Source: Heterotrichella gracilis
Taxonomy: Eukaryota > Sar > Xanthophyceae > Tribonematales > Xanthonemataceae
Assembly: GCA_032358255.1 (NCBI GenBank)
Contig: JAULBX010000002.1
Span: forward strand, 806,001 to 870,000
Length of the DNA stretch: 64,000 nucleotides
Direction: 5' to 3'
This document shows, one piece after another, positions 60,609-64,000 of this stretch; the stretch's first letter is position 1, and each line of letters starts with the position of its first letter. A model generated the notes under the pieces. It was not told the DNA's origin. It was given only the letters and a program-made list of their open reading frames with translations, and made no database searches. The position numbers were made by a program, and so were the translations under genes.

Positions 60609-61517
60609 ATGAAAAATTTTATCCAATTTGGTATTTATTTACTTATGCCCCTTTTTGCACTAGTTAGCTGTGGTGGCGATGATGAGAAGTTTGTTGAGAA
60701 GAAGGAGCCTGTTGATACACTTCAAACGAAAATTAAACCAGATATTTCTGCGGAGGTGATCAATAACATCATCATGTCTATCCCTTCTCCTTTAGAAATG
60801 GCAACCATGCTAAAAGATAATGGCCAGGGTTACGATGCTAACTTACTTAATCCATCAACTAACCTTATTAAATACAACACTAATTATAAAGTTGCCTTTA
60901 ACATTGGTGTTTATAGTGCCGATCTTGGATACATTAACATCTATGAGAAAACGTTCTCTGCCATGAGTTATTTGCAAAACATTAAAGAGTTGGGCGACGA
61001 GATACACATTGGTCAGTTCTTTGATTTTGAAACCTTAAAACGTTTAGCAACCAATACTAAAAATTACGACTCATTGATCTTTATCAGTACCGATAATTTT
61101 AATAAAATGGATGCGCATTTAAGAACACAGAATAGAAATGAATTAAGCGTATTAATGATCAGCGGCGCTTGGTTAGAAGGCGTGCATATTGCTTGCCAGG
61201 TTGCAAAATTAAAACCAAATAAAGATCTTACTGAACGTTTAGGTTTTGAAAAAATAAACTTAGATAACATCTTGGTTATTTTAAATGCGTATAAGAACGA
61301 TAAATATTTTGCCCAAATAGTATCGGAGTTTGAAAAACTAAAACAGATCTACAGTAAAATTGATATTAGCTACCAATATGTAGAGCCTGAAACAAAAGAA
61401 GTGAACGGACAATTAGTGATCGTGAATAAAAGTAAGAGTACTGTAAATATTACCGACGAGCAGCTTAAAGAGATCATTGCTGAAATAGCAAGAGTAAGAG
61501 AGTTAATGATCAACTAG
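60609..61517 (+). CDS. Lipoprotein of unknown function
   Basis: 302 residues with lipobox LVSC (Cys 21), followed by an acidic GGDDEK sequence often linked to surface export of Bacteroidota lipoproteins. The rest is helical (IPSPLEMATMLKDNGQGYDANLLNPSTN, YSADLGYINIYEKTFSAMSYLQNIKELGDEI), reminiscent of a repeat solenoid. It probably acts in the same envelope process as the upstream ABC transporter and giant protein. Its stop shares four bases (CTAG) with the convergent DUF58 gene. Confidence 0.8.
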   Translation: MKNFIQFGIYLLMPLFALVSCGGDDEKFVEKKEPVDTLQTKIKPDISAEVINNIIMSIPSPLEMATMLKDNGQGYDANLLNPSTNLIKYNTNYKVAFNIGVYSADLGYINIYEKTFSAMSYLQNIKELGDEIHIGQFFDFETLKRLATNTKNYDSLIFISTDNFNKMDAHLRTQNRNELSVLMISGAWLEGVHIACQVAKLKPNKDLTERLGFEKINLDNILVILNAYKNDKYFAQIVSEFEKLKQIYSKIDISYQYVEPETKEVNGQLVIVNKSKSTVNITDEQLKEIIAEIARVRELMIN

Positions 61518-62863
61518 ATCATTCCCCTCGTTTTAATTTCCAGGTATTTATTTAAAGAATTTACGGTTAATTGCTGCGGTGTTGTATAAACACTCAGGAT
61601 GCCGTATTGTTGTAACTCTTTAGTAATTTGTCTTTTTTCAAAATCAAATTTTTGAGCAATGGTTTGCTCGTAGATCTGGAAAGTATTTTGAGGTTTTTGT
61701 TCTAAAAGATCTTTTAACTCAGTATTCTCAAAAAATATAACTACCACCAAATGTTGCGTGGCCATTTTGCGAATGTATTTTAATTGTCTGCGCAAACCAC
61801 TCAAGGTCTCAAAATTAGTGAACAATAATAATAAACTGCGCTGGGTGATTTTTGCACGGGTGAATGATAGGAGATTTTCGTAATTACTTTCTTCGAAATT
61901 TGTTTTAGCATTATACAAACCTTCCTGTAAACGTAATAATTGATTTCCTTTTCTATCTGCATTTACGGCTACATTTATTTTGTTAGAGAAGCCTATCAAT
62001 CCCGGCTTATCTTGCTTGATCCAAGCCACGTGGCCCAACACCAAACTCGCATTAATAGCGTAATCCAATAAGGTTAATTCTTCAAAAGGCATTTTCATAA
62101 TGCGTCCCATATCTACCAAACAATACACTTGCTGCGCCCGTTCATCACGATAATGATTGATCATTAACTGACTTTTACGCGCAGTGGCCTTCCAGTTAAT
62201 AGTGCGAATATCGTCACCGGCAACATACTCCTTAATTTGTTCAAATTCTGTACTGTGCCCTATTCTTCTTATTTTTTTTACACCGAATTCTGAAAGACGG
62301 TTGCTTATGGCTAATAATTCGTACTGACGCAATTTTAAGAACGACGGATAACAGGGCAGCATAAAAGGCTCATCAATTTTAATATGGCGTTCAATTAAAC
62401 TAATTGGCGAACACACAAATAAATTAATTAATCCAAAATGGTACTCACCTCGTTCCACAGGGCGTAACTGATAGGCAAAGGTTTTTGATTCCGCTTTTTG
62501 CAAAAAGGAATCTATCTTAAAATCGCGTACCTGGAATTGTATAGGCAACTCATCTATAATAGAAATTTTTATTTTGAATGGATAATAATTTTGTACTTGC
62601 AGCGAAAGATCATTTACATCGCCATTACTTAAACGCTGAAATTTTGAACCGCGATGTGAGCTTAACGGCTCTGCATTCCTGAACAAAATAAAAACATCAA
62701 TGGCAGTTGTAAAAACAAGAAATATCAATAAAATAAAGGCTATATCATAAAGTACGGTAAATAAGAACGATAAAATAAACAGAACGATCAACCCAAAAAT
62801 GGCTCTGTAAAACCATCTGGTCAACCTAATTTGTTTAAATATTTTTCTTGCTCTAGCTAACAA
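61514..62863 (-). CDS. DUF58 family protein
   Basis: 449 residues. Two N-terminal transmembrane helices (about 20-65: AIFGLIVLFILSFLFTVLYD and IAFILLIFLVFTTAIDVFIL), a beta-rich region, then the DUF58 core with GDDIRTINWKATARKSQLMINHYRDERAQQVYCLVDMGR and a vWA-like continuation. DUF58 proteins pair with MoxR ATPases in a putative chaperone or surveillance system of the envelope. It lies 28 bases after moxR and belongs to the same operon. Confidence 0.93.
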   Translation of the reverse strand: MLARARKIFKQIRLTRWFYRAIFGLIVLFILSFLFTVLYDIAFILLIFLVFTTAIDVFILFRNAEPLSSHRGSKFQRLSNGDVNDLSLQVQNYYPFKIKISIIDELPIQFQVRDFKIDSFLQKAESKTFAYQLRPVERGEYHFGLINLFVCSPISLIERHIKIDEPFMLPCYPSFLKLRQYELLAISNRLSEFGVKKIRRIGHSTEFEQIKEYVAGDDIRTINWKATARKSQLMINHYRDERAQQVYCLVDMGRIMKMPFEELTLLDYAINASLVLGHVAWIKQDKPGLIGFSNKINVAVNADRKGNQLLRLQEGLYNAKTNFEESNYENLLSFTRAKITQRSLLLLFTNFETLSGLRRQLKYIRKMATQHLVVVIFFENTELKDLLEQKPQNTFQIYEQTIAQKFDFEKRQITKELQQYGILSVYTTPQQLTVNSLNKYLEIKTRGMI

Positions 62864-62891
62864 TTCTCCTTAGTGTAACTTTATCGTTAAA

Positions 62892-63866
62892 TTAACGTGG
62901 CACCTCAACTTTATCAATGATTTGTTGAATGATCGTATCAACGCCCACGCCTTCCATTTCTTTTTCAGGTGTAAGCATTATGCGGTGACGCAATACCGGG
63001 AATGCTACAAATTTTATATCATCCGGCGTCACAAAATCGCGGTTTTGAATACAGGCATTTGCTTTTGCCGAATTTAAAATAGCAATCGACGCGCGTGGCG
63101 ATGCTCCTAAAAATAATCCGGAATTTTTACGGGTAGCTTGTACAATTTGCGTCACATATTTGATTAAATTTTCTTCGATAACAATTTTTGTAGTCAGTTT
63201 TTTAAGCTCGTTGATAGAAGCTTTATTTAAAACCATAGTTATTTTATTAAGATCAATGATGTGAGAGTTTGTGTGAAAATTCATTAGCATCGTTCCTTCA
63301 TCCTCTAACGATGGATAACCCACATGGATCTTAAATAAAAAACGATCTAACTGTGCTTCCGGCAAACGATAAGTCCCTTCTTGCTCTATCGGATTTTGTG
63401 TTGCCAAAACCATGAATGGCGGATCAAGTGGATATGTTTTACCATCAACGGTGATTTGTCTTTCTTCCATAGCTTCAAATAAAGCGGCCTGCGTTTTTGC
63501 AGGAGAGCGATTTATCTCATCCGTTAACACAATGTTTGCGAACAAGGGGCCCTTCTTAAATTCAAAATCGGCTGTTTTGGCATTGAAAATGGAAGTGCCT
63601 ATAATATCACTCGGCATAAGATCAGGCGTAAACTGGATCCTCTTAAATTCCGCATCAATTGTTTTTGCGAGCAATTTAGAGGTAAGGGTTTTTGCTACGC
63701 CCGGCACACCTTCAATTAATACATGGCCATCGGCCAATAAAGCAATTAATAACAGATCTATTAATTGTTGTTGCCCAATGATGTATTTTGATATCTCATT
63801 TTTTACCCCTTGGGTCTTATTAACCAGATCGCTAAGATCTATCCTGTTTTCAAATTGATTTTCCAT
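62892..63866 (-). CDS. MoxR-type AAA+ ATPase
   Basis: 324 residues. Walker A GVPGVAKT in HVLIEGVPGVAKTLTSKLLA, Walker B-type LTDEINRSPAKTQAALFEAMEERQ, sensor 1 ATQNPIEQEGTYRLPEAQLDRF and the C-terminal AAA lid (GASPRASIAILNSAKANA). MoxR ATPases help load cofactors or fold partners with vWA/DUF58 proteins, as in the neighbouring gene. The ATG overlaps the stop of the upstream partial gene (TAATG). Confidence 0.95.
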   Translation of the reverse strand: MENQFENRIDLSDLVNKTQGVKNEISKYIIGQQQLIDLLLIALLADGHVLIEGVPGVAKTLTSKLLAKTIDAEFKRIQFTPDLMPSDIIGTSIFNAKTADFEFKKGPLFANIVLTDEINRSPAKTQAALFEAMEERQITVDGKTYPLDPPFMVLATQNPIEQEGTYRLPEAQLDRFLFKIHVGYPSLEDEGTMLMNFHTNSHIIDLNKITMVLNKASINELKKLTTKIVIEENLIKYVTQIVQATRKNSGLFLGASPRASIAILNSAKANACIQNRDFVTPDDIKFVAFPVLRHRIMLTPEKEMEGVGVDTIIQQIIDKVEVPR

Positions 63867-64000
63867 TATCTTAAACTATTTTTATTAAAGTTATGTATTT
63901 GCCTGTTTAGTTCTATTAATTCGTTTTCATTTATTTCTATTGGTTCTTTTAATTTTTCGCAGTACACAAATAATTGTTTTACCAATTTTTTTTCGATTCC
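63866..64000 (-). CDS. Partial gene upstream of moxR, possibly DUF4350
   Basis: The frame is open from the right edge to a stop at 63868-63866 that overlaps the moxR ATG, giving 44 C-terminal residues (LVKQLFVYCEKLKEPIEI, then ENELIELNRQIHNFN). By position it is the gene that usually precedes moxR in Bacteroidota operons, often a DUF4350 protein, and the helical end fits, but the fragment is too short to be certain. Confidence 0.65.
   Translation of the reverse strand, partial: GIEKKLVKQLFVYCEKLKEPIEINENELIELNRQIHNFNKNSLR

Overview
The window comes from a low-GC member of the Bacteroidota. Evidence: six secreted proteins carry type IX secretion (T9SS) sorting domains, two of the gliding-associated type B class and four of type A. 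Menaquinone genes are of the futalosine type. Start codons lack clear Shine-Dalgarno sequences, and many genes are preceded by the Bacteroidota -7 promoter box TAnnTTTG. Species cannot be named from the sequence. No T9SS machinery, complete rRNA or tRNA gene, insertion sequence, integrase or CRISPR array is visible.

Left part (1-14100), accessory in character: a partial XAC2610-like gene and a 3' scrap of a second copy; two large T9SS type B proteins flanking a tight four-gene cluster of secreted proteins and lipoproteins (4062-7880); a small charged secreted protein; and a LytS/LytTR two-component pair. It ends near an orphan 3' end of a tRNA-like gene (14061-14088), the kind of mark an integrated element leaves, although no integrase is in view.

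Middle part (14100-48450), mostly housekeeping and surface genes: a barrel-like protein, a lipoprotein and an OmpA/PD40 protein; selU-selD for tRNA 2-selenouridine; a seven-blade propeller adhesin; NAD kinase; a T9SS zincin protease; folE with two pterin synthase paralogues; mqnB-mqnD; folA; a glycosyltransferase with YqgE; an M20 peptidase; a sialidase-like protein, an S4 protein and a purple acid phosphatase; kbl; a two-domain VOC protein; dus; a DUF4142 lipoprotein; purL.

Right part (48596-64000), the most notable region: a TPR/SpoIIE phosphatase faces a siaC-like phosphoprotein gene and a siaB-like kinase gene with two tandem kinase modules. Together these look like a Bacteroidota version of the Sia partner-switching circuit. 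It is followed by a likely four-gene operon: a 1511-residue exported protein, an ABCG-type transporter with an N-terminal TerB-like domain, a small secreted protein and a lipoprotein. The window ends in a DUF58/MoxR cluster running off the right edge.

Read-through between convergent genes is handled in two ways. Some pairs are separated by strong bidirectional hairpins (26652-26684, 29970-29999, 46142-46174). Other pairs overlap tail to tail by exactly four bases.
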